Shown here one piece after another: positions 37,696 to 49,067 of a stretch of 64,000 nucleotides of DNA. Where the stretch lies: positions 3,782,001 to 3,846,000 of the forward strand of contig NZ_AP024861.1 of NCBI RefSeq assembly GCF_024346755.1. Direction: 5' to 3'. This DNA is from Vibrio aerogenes (lineage in GTDB: Bacteria > Pseudomonadota > Gammaproteobacteria > Enterobacterales > Vibrionaceae). The position numbers were made by a program, and so were the translations under genes. A model generated the notes under the pieces. It saw only the letters and a list, made by a program, of their open reading frames with translations, made no database searches and was not told the origin of the DNA. The number at the start of each line of letters is the position of its first letter. The first letter of the stretch is position 1.

Positions 37696-37935
37696 CTACT
37701 CTTTATCCTGATGACTCTGTTCCTTTTGATGACTCAAAGGCTGACCAGATTTAAGAGCATCTTCATCAGACTTATCCTGTTGTAGTTTATCAGGATCATC
37801 ATCAGAAATAGCCTTCTTAAAACCTTTAACGGCACCACCTAAGTCACTTCCCATACCGCGAAGCTTCTTTGTTCCAAACAGTAAAACCACGATCACAGCA
37901 ATAATCAATAATTGCCAGACACTAATTCCACCCAT
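37696..37935 (-). CDS. tatA: TatA, twin-arginine translocase pore subunit
   Basis: This 79-residue protein has one membrane helix ([17 protein letters not shown]), the [14 protein letters not shown] hinge, an amphipathic helix ([13 protein letters not shown]) and an acidic, polar tail. It oligomerises to form the transport path for folded proteins. First of the tat genes, 63 bases after ubiB. Confidence 0.95.
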   Translation of the reverse strand: MGGISVWQLLIIAVIVVLLFGTKKLRGMGSDLGGAVKGFKKAISDDDPDKLQQDKSDEDALKSGQPLSHQKEQSHQDKE

Positions 37936-37998
37936 CCTTTACTCTCCTTTTGAAGTCATATTTCTATTTATAATCGTGGTGCACCTGAATCATTGAGT

Positions 37999-39633
37999 TT
38001 ATCGACGATAAAGTACCCAACTGCACACCCAACTGATAGTACCACCAATCAAAGTGCTAACAGAAATATCAACATGATCATTCACTGCAAAAATTGCGGA
38101 GCAAATCATCAATGTGGCACCAACTCCGAGGAAAAATTTCCCCGTTCCATGTTCCCGTTTCACCTGACGGTAGTTTTGATACATCAGATCAACCCGTTGA
38201 TTCATCACCCGTCCCTGTTTCAGACTCTCATAAACCAGTTCGGGAAATTCAGGTAATTTCTCAGCCCAATATGGCGCTTTCTCTTTGATAGACCGGACGA
38301 TAGCCTCCGGACCAACCTGCTGTCGCATCCATCGTTCAAGAAAAGGTTTTGCTGTCTCCCATAAATCCAGTTGTGGGTAAAGCTGACGGCCAAGACCTTC
38401 AACATACAACAAAGTCTTCTGCAATAAAACTAACTGTGGCTGAACTTCCATATGAAAGCGCCGGGCCGTATTAAAAAGATTCAGTAAAACGTGACCAAAT
38501 GAAATCTCACAAAGTGGCTTGGCAAAAATAGGTTCGCACACAACCCGGATTGCACTTTCAAACTCATCAATATTCGTGTCAAAAGGCACCCAGCCAGACT
38601 CTACATGTAACTCAGCTACCCGCCGGTAATCCCGGTTAAAGAAGGCCAGAAAATTCTCAGCCAGATAACGCTTATCTTCTTTATTCAGTGTGCCGACAAT
38701 CCCGCAGTCCAAACCAATCCATTGAGGATTTTCGGGATGATGCGGAGAGACAAACACATTACCAGGGTGCATGTCAGCATGGAAGAAACTGTCTCTGAAA
38801 ACCTGTGTAAAAAAGACACTTACTCCCCGCTCCGCCAGCAATTTCATATTGGTTCCATTCGCCCGTAATCCTTCGTGGTCAGAGACCTGAATACCATAGA
38901 TACGTTCAGAAACCATGACAGTCTGGTTACTCAGCTCAGAAATAACTTCCGGAATATATAACTCATCACTGCCTTCAAAATTGCGCCGCAACTGAATGGC
39001 ATTCGCAGCTTCACGCCGCAGATCCAACTCATCTCTGAGGGTTTTTTCATATTCCTGAATCACTTCAACCGGCTTCAGACGACGCGCTTCCGGCAATGTT
39101 TTTGCCACCAACCGGGCAAGACGGAACATCAGCTTAATATCCGCCTTAATCACTGGCTGGATATCCGGTCGAATGACTTTAATCACGACTTCAAGTCCGG
39201 AAGATTTCAACGTCGCAGTGTGAACCTGGGCAATGGATGCCGACGCCAGCGGACTGACCTGAAAATCATCAAACCAAGTTTCAACAGGTCCACCTAACGC
39301 CGATTCAATTTGCTGCCTGGCCAGCTCACCGTCAAACGGGTCCACTTTGTCTTGCAGCAACGCCAGCTGATCAGCGATATGAGGCGGGAATAAATCCCGG
39401 CGGGTCGACATCATCTGACCAAACTTAATCCACACAGGCCCTAACGCCTGTAATGCAAGCCTTAAGCGCTCACCGATAGGTTTTTCCGGATGACGGTTTT
39501 TCAGCCAGAATAAAGATTTTCGGGCCAGCATCGGTGCTTTCAATAACTGGTGATGAGGCAGGAGTTCATCCAGTCCAAATTCCAGCTGAACTTTAATAAT
39601 CCGGTAAAGTCTTTTGATTTCTGTCGGCGTCAT
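37999..39633 (-). CDS. ubiB: UbiB, ATPase of ubiquinone synthesis
   Basis: This 544-residue protein of the ABC1/ADCK atypical kinase family supports ubiquinone synthesis through ATPase activity. The KxGQ motif [16 protein letters not shown] is characteristic. The nucleotide site has [19 protein letters not shown], the [11 protein letters not shown] loop and GLDCGIVG. Two C-terminal membrane helices lie at about 497-541. It overlaps ubiJ by four bases. Confidence 0.95.
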   Translation of the reverse strand: MTPTEIKRLYRIIKVQLEFGLDELLPHHQLLKAPMLARKSLFWLKNRHPEKPIGERLRLALQALGPVWIKFGQMMSTRRDLFPPHIADQLALLQDKVDPFDGELARQQIESALGGPVETWFDDFQVSPLASASIAQVHTATLKSSGLEVVIKVIRPDIQPVIKADIKLMFRLARLVAKTLPEARRLKPVEVIQEYEKTLRDELDLRREAANAIQLRRNFEGSDELYIPEVISELSNQTVMVSERIYGIQVSDHEGLRANGTNMKLLAERGVSVFFTQVFRDSFFHADMHPGNVFVSPHHPENPQWIGLDCGIVGTLNKEDKRYLAENFLAFFNRDYRRVAELHVESGWVPFDTNIDEFESAIRVVCEPIFAKPLCEISFGHVLLNLFNTARRFHMEVQPQLVLLQKTLLYVEGLGRQLYPQLDLWETAKPFLERWMRQQVGPEAIVRSIKEKAPYWAEKLPEFPELVYESLKQGRVMNQRVDLMYQNYRQVKREHGTGKFFLGVGATLMICSAIFAVNDHVDISVSTLIGGTISWVCSWVLYRR

Positions 39634-40259
39634 TGTTTGTCTGCTACCTGATTATCAATGTTACGCGATACGTGCTGAATACGGGCTTCCAGCCGGGCAA
39701 GCTGGCTATGTAAATCATCCACCTGATCACAAAAGTCAGCGACTTCAAGTGGTCCGGGTGCAATACGCCACTCTTCCGTAATGACCTGTCCAAGATGAGA
39801 TTGGTGCCGGATTAACTCTGCCTGAAAAAAATGGCCCAAATCTTTGGCTCCACGCACAACAGAATGCGCAACAACATCTCCGGTTAACCGGGACAACCAT
39901 TCTTCCGGGTCTGGCTGACACTCCGTAAGCAATACGGAAAAGTTTTGTGCTAAACGCATATCGCCTTCCAGAACCAGTTCATCTGCTTTGATCAACCGGG
40001 TAATATTTGCCTGCTCTTTCAGCTGTGGTAACACACTCAGTTTCAGAGATAAAAAACAATCCGGTTGCCCTTCATAACCATTCAGAACATCAACCTGCTG
40101 ACTGAACACAAAAGTCAGTGTTTGATCCAGTTCTTTCAGATGAATTTGAACAGACTGCCCCTTGAGGCGGGCAGCCTGACGAACAAGCATGGGATCATCC
40201 TGAATTAAACGATTCAAAACCGTTTCAATTGTCGCGGTAATCAAAGATGAAAATGGCAT
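39630..40259 (-). CDS. ubiJ: UbiJ, SCP2-type lipid-binding protein of ubiquinone synthesis
   Basis: This 209-residue protein scaffolds the soluble Ubi complex and binds the isoprenoid tail. An SCP2 domain occupies residues 15-125 ([34 protein letters not shown]). A C-terminal coiled coil follows ([18 protein letters not shown]). The start [18 protein letters not shown] at 40259 matches the family; an ATG at 40316 lies inside ubiE. Confidence 0.92.
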   Translation of the reverse strand: MPFSSLITATIETVLNRLIQDDPMLVRQAARLKGQSVQIHLKELDQTLTFVFSQQVDVLNGYEGQPDCFLSLKLSVLPQLKEQANITRLIKADELVLEGDMRLAQNFSVLLTECQPDPEEWLSRLTGDVVAHSVVRGAKDLGHFFQAELIRHQSHLGQVITEEWRIAPGPLEVADFCDQVDDLHSQLARLEARIQHVSRNIDNQVADKQ

Positions 40260-40287
40260 AAACCAGACCTTTAAAAATGTGTAACCA

Positions 40288-41055
40288 CTAAAATTTATAA
40301 CCCCGGTGCAGCGCAACTATCCCGCCCGTCATATTGTAATAACTCACCTGTTCGAAACCGGCTGTTTCCATCATGGCCTTCAATGTTTCCTGATCAGGGT
40401 GCATCCGGATAGACTCAGCCAGATAACGGTAACTATCGGCATCATTTGCAATCAGCTGCCCCATTTTCGGCAAAATATGAAACGAATAGGCATCATACAC
40501 TTTTGACAGGGGTTCAAAGACAGGCTTGGAAAATTCTAAAATCAATAAACGGCCACCCGGTTTAAGTACCCGAAACATCGACTGAATCGCTTTCTCTTTA
40601 TCAGTGACATTTCGCAAACAAAAACTGATAGTGATACAGTCAAAATAATCATCCGGAAAAGGCAGTTCTTCTGCATTCGCCTGTACGTAATGAATATTAC
40701 CGACAAAGCCTTTATCACGTAGCTTATCCCGGCCAACACACAACATTGAGTTGTTGATATCTGCCAGAATAACCTTGCCTGAGTCACCGACAATCCGGGA
40801 AAATTTCGCGGTCAAATCACCGGTGCCGCCGCCTAAATCAAGAATTTTCTGTCCGGGTCGGGCACCACTACAATCAATCGTAAATCGTTTCCATAAACGA
40901 TGGATACCACCAGACATCAAATCGTTCATCACATCATACTTTGCCGCAACCGAATGAAATACCTGTGCAACTTTACGCACCTTTTCATCTTTATCTACGG
41001 TTTCGAAACCAAAATGTGTGGTTTCCTGAATATCGTCTAGTTTTTCTGATTGCAC
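40288..41055 (-). CDS. ubiE: UbiE, ubiquinone/menaquinone C-methyltransferase
   Basis: This SAM-dependent enzyme methylates both ubiquinone and menaquinone rings. The 255-residue protein has [33 protein letters not shown], the SAM loop [15 protein letters not shown], and [17 protein letters not shown]. It is followed by ubiJ and ubiB, as in enterics. Confidence 0.96.
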   Translation of the reverse strand: MQSEKLDDIQETTHFGFETVDKDEKVRKVAQVFHSVAAKYDVMNDLMSGGIHRLWKRFTIDCSGARPGQKILDLGGGTGDLTAKFSRIVGDSGKVILADINNSMLCVGRDKLRDKGFVGNIHYVQANAEELPFPDDYFDCITISFCLRNVTDKEKAIQSMFRVLKPGGRLLILEFSKPVFEPLSKVYDAYSFHILPKMGQLIANDADSYRYLAESIRMHPDQETLKAMMETAGFEQVSYYNMTGGIVALHRGYKF

Positions 41056-41268
41056 ACCAATACCTACCTTAAACTATACAAACAGCCTGTAAATAAAAGC
41101 CGTTTCCTGAGATACGCGGCTCCCGCATCAGGAGATCACCACCGTACCTTTTCATCATGTTGATTCAGTCAAAGACCGCAGACAACGCAAGACTTACCCA
41201 AAACCAGATTTCCCTGAAACAGTCGCCCGGAAAAAATATCAACATCTTTGAGATAACCAAATTGAGAA

Positions 41269-42798
41269 TTAGTTTACTTTATCCCTTTCGGGATGTCTTT
41301 GTGCAATCGACAGATTTTCTTCCGGGTCGTCCTGAGCGTCACTGACCAGCTTCGGAGAAATCGGACGTTTCACCTCAACACCAAGACTTTTGAAGCTTTC
41401 AGCCTGACGAATCAGATTACCACGACCAGTTGACAGTTTTTTCATCGCACCGTGATAACTTTGTCCTGCTTTCTCGAGTGCTTGCCCAAGTCCATCCATA
41501 TCATCAATAAATAACCGCAGTTTGTCGTAAAGTTTTGCGGCTTTATCGGCAATAACCTGAGCATTTTGGTTCTGATATTCATTCCGCCATAAATTATCAA
41601 TCGTTCTTAAAGCCACGAGTAAAGTAGTCGGGCTGACAATAATAATGTTGTTCTCCATCGCATCATTCACCAATGATGGATCGGCCTGAACAGCGACCTG
41701 AAATGCCGGTTCAACCGGGATAAACATCAAAACATAATCAAGAGAGTGAACACCTACTAACTTTTGATAATCCTTGCGCCCCAGCTCCTTAATATGAGAG
41801 CGGATGGCGATCAGATGTGCCGACATTTCTCTTTCCCGGTCTTCATCTGCTTCTGCATGGAAATAACGTTCATAGGCGACCAAAGCCATTTTAGAATCGA
41901 TCACGACCTGCTTTTTATCCGGCAGGTTGACGATCACATCGGGCTGGTAGCGCTTACCAGCCTCATTATTTAAGCTTATCTGCGTCTGATACTCATGCCC
42001 TTCTCTGAGACCAGATTCAGCCAAAATCTGCGCCAGAACCACTTCTCCCCAGTTCCCCTGCTGCTTGTTATCCCCTTTCAGCGCCTGAGTCAGATTGACG
42101 GCTTCTTTTGCCATTTGTTCATTCAGGCGTTGCAGATTTTTCAGCTCATGCACGAGTGTATGTCTTTCTTTCGCTTCTGAACTAAAACTGTCGTTGACCT
42201 GCTTTTTAAAACCTTCGAGCTGAATTTTCAGCGGATTCAATAATCCCTCCAGGCTCTGACGGTTTTGCTGATCAACTTTTGCCGTTTTCTCCTCAAAAAG
42301 CTGACCGGCCAGATTTTCAAATTGCTGTTTCAGGCGCTCTTCAGCCCGCTCCAGCAACTGGATTTTTTCCTGGCCTGATTTCAGCTGTGCTTCATACTTT
42401 GCATTGAGCTCGCGCACTTCTCCGTTCAACCGGGCATTCTGCTCCTGCAACTGATTCATTCGTTGCAGCAACTGTTCCCGTTCCTGCTTAATGACTGAAT
42501 ACTGTTCCAGCTTTTCACGTGCAACCATCAGTTGACCATGCAGTGACCGCGACTCAATCGCTGACTGATCCTGAAGCCTTTCCAGCTCATGTACATTATC
42601 CAGAGACGACTCCAGCTGATGATTCAGCTGTGCTACTTTCTGATCACTGAGCTGCTGCTGCATCTCCGATTGCTGCCGGAGCTGAGATATCGTCATTTGA
42701 TACTTTTGTCTCAACCCAAACCATGTCAGCCCACAAGCCCCGAATACACCGCCCAGAAAAGCAATTAACAATGGCTGGTTCTCAATTATCCAATGCAT
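41269..42798 (-). CDS. rmuC: RmuC, DNA recombination-limiting protein
   Basis: This 509-residue protein limits recombination at inverted repeats and resembles nucleases. It has an N-terminal membrane helix (LLIAFLGGVFGACGLTWFG) and a long coiled coil (residues 40-200). The RmuC domain contains GNWGEVVLAQILAESGLREG, YQPDVIVNLPDKKQVVIDSK and LDYVLMFIPVEPAF. It lies upstream of ubiE on the same strand, 213 bases away. Confidence 0.93.
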   Translation of the reverse strand: MHWIIENQPLLIAFLGGVFGACGLTWFGLRQKYQMTISQLRQQSEMQQQLSDQKVAQLNHQLESSLDNVHELERLQDQSAIESRSLHGQLMVAREKLEQYSVIKQEREQLLQRMNQLQEQNARLNGEVRELNAKYEAQLKSGQEKIQLLERAEERLKQQFENLAGQLFEEKTAKVDQQNRQSLEGLLNPLKIQLEGFKKQVNDSFSSEAKERHTLVHELKNLQRLNEQMAKEAVNLTQALKGDNKQQGNWGEVVLAQILAESGLREGHEYQTQISLNNEAGKRYQPDVIVNLPDKKQVVIDSKMALVAYERYFHAEADEDREREMSAHLIAIRSHIKELGRKDYQKLVGVHSLDYVLMFIPVEPAFQVAVQADPSLVNDAMENNIIIVSPTTLLVALRTIDNLWRNEYQNQNAQVIADKAAKLYDKLRLFIDDMDGLGQALEKAGQSYHGAMKKLSTGRGNLIRQAESFKSLGVEVKRPISPKLVSDAQDDPEENLSIAQRHPERDKVN

Positions 42799-42951
42799 GA
42801 TGACATCACTTTTTTATCTTTTATTCCCCATTTGATGGTATTGCGATACTGGATATCTGTCCAGTAAATAAAATATCACCACTTTCCGATTCATGCCGGG
42901 CGTGCAATAATCATGCGATCACATAACCGCATGAAACATTCAGGGAAGCAT

Positions 42952-44799
42952 ATGACTGCAACAGCCTATCTTTATGAACTCAACCAACAATATCTGACCT
43001 TGCACCGCACAAAAGAAGACTTCTTCTGGGAAACCTATATGGGAACCAGTGATGATCATCAGGGATCAGCACAAGCTCAGACGAAATGGACAGAATTCCT
43101 CAGTCAGGCATCAAAAATTCCCGAGCTCAGGCAGCAAATCCTCAACGCAGAATCTATTGCGGATCCAGATGAAAAACGCAGCACAGTCACCGGACTAAAA
43201 GGCTGGCTGACCATGTTTGAAGCACATGCACTCGAATCTGAAAAAGCACAAATGCTGAAAAAAGAACTCATCGACTTCGAAGCAGCATTGTTTGAAAAGA
43301 AACAAAATCACACGATGACTTACCGCGATGAGTCAGGTGAACTTAAAGAGGGCTCACTGCCTTTACTCGCATCAGTTATCCGCACCAGTGATAATGAGGA
43401 AGTCAGGCAGTCTGCGCATCAGGCCTTACTGGATCTAGAGCAGTGGCTGCTCAGCAACGGTTTTCTCGAATTGGTCAAACTACGCAATCAGTTTGCCAAA
43501 GCGATGGGGTATGACACATTTTTTGATTACTCGGTGCAAAAAACAGAGCAAATGACAACGGATCAATTATTCAGGATTCTGGATGATTTTGAATGCCGGA
43601 CAAGAGACTGTCATCTTAACAGCCTGAAAGATTTGAAGAATCAGCAAGGCACTCAGGCTCTGCTCGGCCATAACTTTATCAATGCTTTCTCCGGCGATGT
43701 TATGCGTGAACTGGATCCGTACGTGCCATTCTCCAGGTCATTACGCCGCTGGGTTGAATCATTCAGCCGTCTGAACATTAATTATTCCGGTGCTGATCTA
43801 ACGCTTGATTTACTGGATCGCAAGGGCAAATATCAGAATGGTTTCTGTCATGGTCCCGTCCCTTCATTCTACAATCAAAATCAATGGATTCCGGCGAAGG
43901 TGAACTTCACCAGTAATGCAAAACCAGATCAGATTGGCAGCGGATATTCAGGGATTAACACGCTCTTCCATGAAGGAGGCCATGCCGCACATTTTGCCAA
44001 TGTAAAGATGAATGCGCCTTGTTTTTCTCAGGAGTTTGCTCCGACGTCAATGGCCTATGCAGAAACACAATCCATGTTCTGTGACAGCCTGCTGGAAGAT
44101 GCTGACTGGCTCAAACGCTACGCACATGATGCAGAAGGTAATCCGGTACCGGATGAAATCATTAAGGCAATGATCGACAGCCGACAACCATTCCGGGCAT
44201 ATCAGGAGCGAAGCATTCTGGTTGTTCCTTACTTTGAGCGCACTTTATATCAGCTGAGTGACGAAGAACTTACCCCGCAAAATGCAACGCAACTGGCCAG
44301 AAAAATGGAAGCACAGATTCTCGGTCTGGAATGCAGCCCACGTCCGCTCATGGCGATCCCTCATCTGCTCTCAGATGAATCTGCCTGTTCTTACCAGGGG
44401 TACCTGCTTGCCCATATGGCTGTTTATCAAACCCGGGCACATTTCCTGGCAAAATATGGTTATTTAACCGACAATCCGGAAATCGGCCCGCAACTGGCAG
44501 AACATTACTGGCATGCGGGAAATAGTGTGTCCCTGAATGCGTGCATCGAAAGTTTATGTGGCGAAGGCTTTAATGCCAAATATCTGGCAGATGAGTGTAA
44601 CCTGTCGGCAGAGCAATTGTGGCAATCAGAACAACAAAAAATCCGGGCATCAGCGACACGAAAACAAAACCCGGTCATCCCTTTGAATGCAACAATCAAG
44701 GTTGTTGATGGGGATAAAGAGCTGGCATCCAATACCGGTTCGGATATTGACATGTGTCAGCAGTTTGAGAAATATATTACGGAAACATACGGTTGCTAA
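42952..44799 (+). CDS. M3-family zinc metallopeptidase
   Basis: This 615-residue oligopeptidase-type enzyme has the zinc motif HEGGH (His340, His344) in TLFHEGGHAAHFANVK, with the downstream Glu ligand in FAPTSMAYAETQSMF. The helical N-terminal half (LHRTKEDFFWETYMG) forms the channel wall. No signal peptide is present, so it acts on peptides in the cytoplasm. It is distinct from PrlC at 60.9 kb. The start at 42952 is chosen from the MTATAYLYELNQ motif; in-frame ATGs at 42913 and 42931 are possible. Confidence 0.85.
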   Translation: MTATAYLYELNQQYLTLHRTKEDFFWETYMGTSDDHQGSAQAQTKWTEFLSQASKIPELRQQILNAESIADPDEKRSTVTGLKGWLTMFEAHALESEKAQMLKKELIDFEAALFEKKQNHTMTYRDESGELKEGSLPLLASVIRTSDNEEVRQSAHQALLDLEQWLLSNGFLELVKLRNQFAKAMGYDTFFDYSVQKTEQMTTDQLFRILDDFECRTRDCHLNSLKDLKNQQGTQALLGHNFINAFSGDVMRELDPYVPFSRSLRRWVESFSRLNINYSGADLTLDLLDRKGKYQNGFCHGPVPSFYNQNQWIPAKVNFTSNAKPDQIGSGYSGINTLFHEGGHAAHFANVKMNAPCFSQEFAPTSMAYAETQSMFCDSLLEDADWLKRYAHDAEGNPVPDEIIKAMIDSRQPFRAYQERSILVVPYFERTLYQLSDEELTPQNATQLARKMEAQILGLECSPRPLMAIPHLLSDESACSYQGYLLAHMAVYQTRAHFLAKYGYLTDNPEIGPQLAEHYWHAGNSVSLNACIESLCGEGFNAKYLADECNLSAEQLWQSEQQKIRASATRKQNPVIPLNATIKVVDGDKELASNTGSDIDMCQQFEKYITETYGC

Positions 44800-45434
44800 G
44801 CAATCTGTAACCTTCAGAGCATACCAACTCTCTGATTTATCATGTTCAGTCACGACTGCCGGGCATCAAATGGCCCGGCAATTCGTCATCACCGTTCTCT
44901 CCCGCTAAAAGGTTGATGCGTATCTGTGTTCGATATCTGCCTCGTGAGCGACAATCAGGAACCGATCTTTATTACTCAATTATAGGGAATACCATCTTAT
45001 ACCCAGGATGAAATAACAATATAAAAAATCTGGCTACTATTATTTTCAGCTTTAAATTTAAAATTATTAATTGATATATTTATTATTAAAAAATACTATA
45101 AATATGCCTTAATTCTTTTTTCTGATAATCTTTCTATCGCTTACATCAAACATTAAATAAAACAACATTCCAATAATAATAAAACCAGTAAATAATTATA
45201 TTACAACAATGGACCAGAAAAATTCACTCAAATCAGATTCAACATTTGATTCAGCGGGCAGGCAAGAAGACTGACAGACATAAGGTGAAGCATATCCTGA
45301 AACCTATGAACCGTCAGAAAGCCAGCTGCGATAGGGAAATGAATTATTCAGAGTACCGGTAATATATAACCAGGTATACCCATAATTGAAATCACTAATT
45401 ATTAGAAACCAAATAACGAAACACAGGATAGATA
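44800..45434. other. Intergenic region before the pectinesterase gene
   Basis: 635 bases, very AT-rich after 45000, without a gene. It holds the hairpin at 44857-44880 and presumably the pectinesterase promoter. No known operator was recognised. Confidence 0.5.
44857..44880 (+). terminator. GC-rich hairpin after the M3 peptidase gene
   Basis: TGCCGGGC and GCCCGGCA form a perfect 8-bp stem around ATCAAATG, 57 bases after the stop codon. No T-tract follows, so termination strength is uncertain. Confidence 0.45.
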
Positions 45435-47915
45435 ATGAAACTTAAACAACATTCAATCAGAATAATGATGCTTGCGTCGTTATCTGTTCCCGTTACTTTC
45501 ACGTCAGTTTATGCATCTGAAAATTCAGATCTTACCACTACCTCAGAAAGTATCTGCACAGATACAACGGCTTATTTTTGCGAAGACTTTAGTGCCGGAA
45601 ATACAGATAACTGGAACTTGCTTCCTGAAAACGAAAACGCTTTTGTTCCTGATGGTCAGTTTGATTTAGTGACCGATCAGGACAATACCATGCTCAGGTA
45701 TACCGCCGGCAGTAAAGGTGGCGTCATTGCCTTGGTGAAACCAGAAGCACTCAGCAAATTAAATAGTGCGGATTATTATGTTGAAGCAAAGATCCGACCA
45801 CGAAAAAACAGCACTACCGCGAATAAACAGCTCTATTTACTGGGCCGGTATCAGGACGGTAATAACTGGTATGCCGGCGCTTTGAACGTTCAAAATTCAA
45901 CCAACAGCACTCAGGTTGAAATTGCGGTCATGAGTGAAGGTAAGCTCTCCCGGGTTAAACGGGCCAAAGTGCCTATTTCACAAGGCACGGCAGGCGCACT
46001 GGACGGCGACTGGCACCAGCTCAGGTTTGTCATGAAAGATCAAACCCTCACCGTCTATTTTGATGGTGATAAAATTGCTTCAACAACTGACACTCAACTC
46101 TCATCTCAGGGATTAATCGGCCTGTGGACATCGAATAAATCATTTGAAATTGATGATATCAATGTCGGTAATGCGGATGAAGAACCAGCATCATTGACCA
46201 TTGACAGTGAATTACTTGAATATGCAGCCGATGCCGGAGACGAAGCAACAACCATTCCGGTCAGCGCCACAACCCGGGACGGAGAAGCAGACACAATCAC
46301 AGTCACATCTGGTGACAGCACAGTTGTCAAAGCCGAACTCCTTGACGGCAATATCGTATTAACACCGCTCTCTCAGGGGAAAGTTACGGTCACAATCACC
46401 ACAGGCTCCGGCGTATCAAAATCAATTCATGCCGTCATTGCTCCGGCCTTTGAGATGCCAACAGCGACTTATTCTTTCACTGATCAGTTAGCTCCTGCGG
46501 CACAAAGCTACAGTGTTTATGAAGATACAACATTATCTGTCACGTTTGATTCTCAACCAACCAAAGGCATTGGCTCGGTCCGGATTTATGATGCTGATGA
46601 CGATACACTGGTTGACCAGATTAATGTTGATACCGATGAAGACAATATTGGTTATAAACAACTCAGAACCATCAAAACACATTCTGTCAGAATCGTTGGT
46701 AATGAAGTCCATATCACACCTCATGCAAATGCTTTGAAGCAGGGGAAAACATATTATGTCGTGATTCCTGAAGCGGCGTTGACTGGTGCAACTCTGGCCG
46801 GTAAAACGTTTGCCGGAATTGGCAGAAACAGCAACTGGGTGTTCACAACCCGGACAAATAAGCCAGACGTAAACAAAACATTCCTGATCGTCGATGATGA
46901 TGGTTATCAGGCTGATTTCCGCTCCGTGCAAGGGGCTATCAATTTTGTTCGCCAATACCACGATACTGAAACACCAATGACCATTTTGGTGAAAGCCGGT
47001 ATTTATGAAGAGCCAATTTATGTTTACGGACAAAAAAATCTGACCATCATGGGAGAGGGCCGGCAACGAACCATCATTACCTACAAAAATAATGAGCAGC
47101 TGAATTCAGGTACCAACGCACGCGCATTGTTCCTGGCTAAAGATGTCGATCTGCTGACTTTGCAGGATTTAACACTGAAAAACACCACCCTGATTGGTGA
47201 AGGCCATCAGGCTGAAGCTTTATATTTCAACAGCAATGAAGGTCGCTTGATTGCTTACCGCAGCAATTTCATCAGTGAACAGGACACACTGATGCTGAAT
47301 GGCTGGACATGGTTCTACAAATCCATGGTGGCAGGAAACGTTGACTTCATCTGGGGTTACACCCATGCATCTCTGTTTGAAAACAGTGAAATCCGTACAT
47401 TGGGTGATTCCAGAGGCCAAAATAATGGCGGCTATATTTTGCAGGCCAGAGTGAAAGACGAAAATGATAAAGGATTTGTGTTCCTCAACTCAATTCTGAC
47501 CAGAGCAGATAGCGAAAATGGTTACTCCGTCGCTGATGATTCAGTCTACCTTGCACGCAGTGGCGGGTGTCCCGGATGCTATGACAATATCGCATTTATT
47601 AACACATGGATGGATGACCATATCCGTAAAACAGGGTGGCTGGATAAGCCGGCACCAACCCCGGAGACTGCATCCTCGACGGCAGGCTGGCGTGAATTTA
47701 ACAGCATGAACATGCTTGGCTATCCACTGGATACCTCTCAACGTCTGGAAGGCACTTATCAAATGACCTGGGAAGATGTGCTGACTGATGGCTACCTGAC
47801 CCGTCAGCAAATTTTTGCAGACTATAATGACGGCGAAGGATGGTTCCCTTATCCACCAATTCCTGAATATCACTGGCATGGCTGGATGAACTGGTTTGAT
47901 ATTATCAGGCTGTAA
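45435..47915 (+). CDS. Secreted pectinesterase (CE8) with N-terminal concanavalin-like domain
   Basis: This 826-residue secreted enzyme removes methyl groups from pectin. A signal peptide (about residues 1-27, ending SVYASEN) is followed by a LamG/DUF1080-like sheet domain (residues 40-245, YYVEAKIRPRKNS, WHQLRFVMKDQTLTVYFDG). Ig-like regions come next (250-475). The right-handed beta helix of CE8 fills the rest. Its catalytic signatures are ISEQDTLML (first Asp), AGNVDFIWGYTHASLF (second Asp) and DSVYLARSGG (Arg). The aromatic C-terminus (YHWHGWMNWFDII) is unusual. It stands alone, with a strong terminator behind it. Confidence 0.9.
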   Translation: MKLKQHSIRIMMLASLSVPVTFTSVYASENSDLTTTSESICTDTTAYFCEDFSAGNTDNWNLLPENENAFVPDGQFDLVTDQDNTMLRYTAGSKGGVIALVKPEALSKLNSADYYVEAKIRPRKNSTTANKQLYLLGRYQDGNNWYAGALNVQNSTNSTQVEIAVMSEGKLSRVKRAKVPISQGTAGALDGDWHQLRFVMKDQTLTVYFDGDKIASTTDTQLSSQGLIGLWTSNKSFEIDDINVGNADEEPASLTIDSELLEYAADAGDEATTIPVSATTRDGEADTITVTSGDSTVVKAELLDGNIVLTPLSQGKVTVTITTGSGVSKSIHAVIAPAFEMPTATYSFTDQLAPAAQSYSVYEDTTLSVTFDSQPTKGIGSVRIYDADDDTLVDQINVDTDEDNIGYKQLRTIKTHSVRIVGNEVHITPHANALKQGKTYYVVIPEAALTGATLAGKTFAGIGRNSNWVFTTRTNKPDVNKTFLIVDDDGYQADFRSVQGAINFVRQYHDTETPMTILVKAGIYEEPIYVYGQKNLTIMGEGRQRTIITYKNNEQLNSGTNARALFLAKDVDLLTLQDLTLKNTTLIGEGHQAEALYFNSNEGRLIAYRSNFISEQDTLMLNGWTWFYKSMVAGNVDFIWGYTHASLFENSEIRTLGDSRGQNNGGYILQARVKDENDKGFVFLNSILTRADSENGYSVADDSVYLARSGGCPGCYDNIAFINTWMDDHIRKTGWLDKPAPTPETASSTAGWREFNSMNMLGYPLDTSQRLEGTYQMTWEDVLTDGYLTRQQIFADYNDGEGWFPYPPIPEYHWHGWMNWFDIIRL

Positions 47916-47928
47916 CCTACAAGATATG

Positions 47929-47960
47929 CCTGTGCTGATCTGATCAGCACAGGTTTTTTT
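47929..47960 (+). terminator. Terminator of the pectinesterase gene
   Basis: CCTGTGCTGAT and ATCAGCACAGG pair almost perfectly around a tiny loop and are followed by seven T, 14 bases after the stop. Confidence 0.92.
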
Positions 47961-48079
47961 GTGTCATTCACCTCATCATGATTCTCCGCTGTCTTTGACA
48001 AAATCAAAGGTGCAACAGACAAATTGTTTGCGTATATTGGTCGACTCAAACTGTATTCCTGTACGAAGCAAAAATAAGC

Positions 48080-48970
48080 ATGAATGAGAAACGCGCACTG
48101 TTTTTCGGATTAGCCGCCGTCATCTTATGGTCAACCGTAGCAACCGCTTTTAAGCTAACTCTGGCAGTATTTACTCCGGTTCAGATGCTGGTCATTGCCG
48201 GTGTCACTTCGTCATGTGTCTTGTTGATTCTCTGTTTCATTCAGGGAAAAGCGACAGACATCATTCCGACATTTTTAGCTCAGCCAGCCAGTTTCATTCT
48301 TTCCGGCCTGATTAACCCGTTAGGCTATTATCTTATTTTGTTTAAAGCATATGCCCTGCTTCCCGCTTCTCAGGCACAGGCCATTAACTATAGCTGGGCA
48401 ATTACCTTAACGATTATGGCTGCCATCTTTCTCAGACAGCCAATCCGGCATAAGGACTATCTCGCAGCTGCAATCTGCTATCTGGGCGTTTTGGTGATTG
48501 CCACGCAGGGCAATTTGCTGACACTTCACTTTCAAAGTCCGGCTGGTGTCGGACTGGCTTTACTGTCCACACTGCTCTGGTCAGGTTACTGGATTTTGAA
48601 TACCAAAAATAAAGCAGATCCCATTATCAGTATTTTGCTTGGTTTTTTGGTTGCACTCCCGCTGATGATAACTCTTGCCTGCTATGAACAGGCCGACTGG
48701 ACAACGCAACATCTGTCCGGCTGGCTGAGTGCTGTTTATATTGGTGTGTTTGAAATGGGGATTACTTTTTTTCTCTGGATCAGCGCGCTTCGTCTGACTC
48801 AAAATACCTCACGCATCAGCAACCTGATTTTTATCTCGCCCTTTCTGTCTCTGATATTTCTGGCAACGATCATTCATGAACCTATCCACATCTCGACAGT
48901 GGTTGGCTTAGTGATTATTATTACCGGCCTGATCATTCAGCAGTATCAGAAAAAACGTAAGAAACATTGA
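48080..48970 (+). CDS. DMT-superfamily (EamA) transporter
   Basis: This 296-residue inner-membrane protein has ten predicted helices in two EamA repeats. It starts MNEKRALFFGLAAVILWSTV, with the conserved WSTVATAFKL in helix 1, and LLSTLLWSGYWILNTKN opens the second repeat. It ends in a basic tail (QQYQKKRKKH). Members export or import small metabolites such as amino acids; the substrate is unknown. Confidence 0.85.
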   Translation: MNEKRALFFGLAAVILWSTVATAFKLTLAVFTPVQMLVIAGVTSSCVLLILCFIQGKATDIIPTFLAQPASFILSGLINPLGYYLILFKAYALLPASQAQAINYSWAITLTIMAAIFLRQPIRHKDYLAAAICYLGVLVIATQGNLLTLHFQSPAGVGLALLSTLLWSGYWILNTKNKADPIISILLGFLVALPLMITLACYEQADWTTQHLSGWLSAVYIGVFEMGITFFLWISALRLTQNTSRISNLIFISPFLSLIFLATIIHEPIHISTVVGLVIIITGLIIQQYQKKRKKH

Positions 48971-49067
48971 ACTAATTACAATTCTATTGGTTTAAATGCT
49001 GAGAAGCTTCATACGGCTTCACCGATTAACAAGATTTATCAACGCATTGCATTCAAAAAGGTCAATC

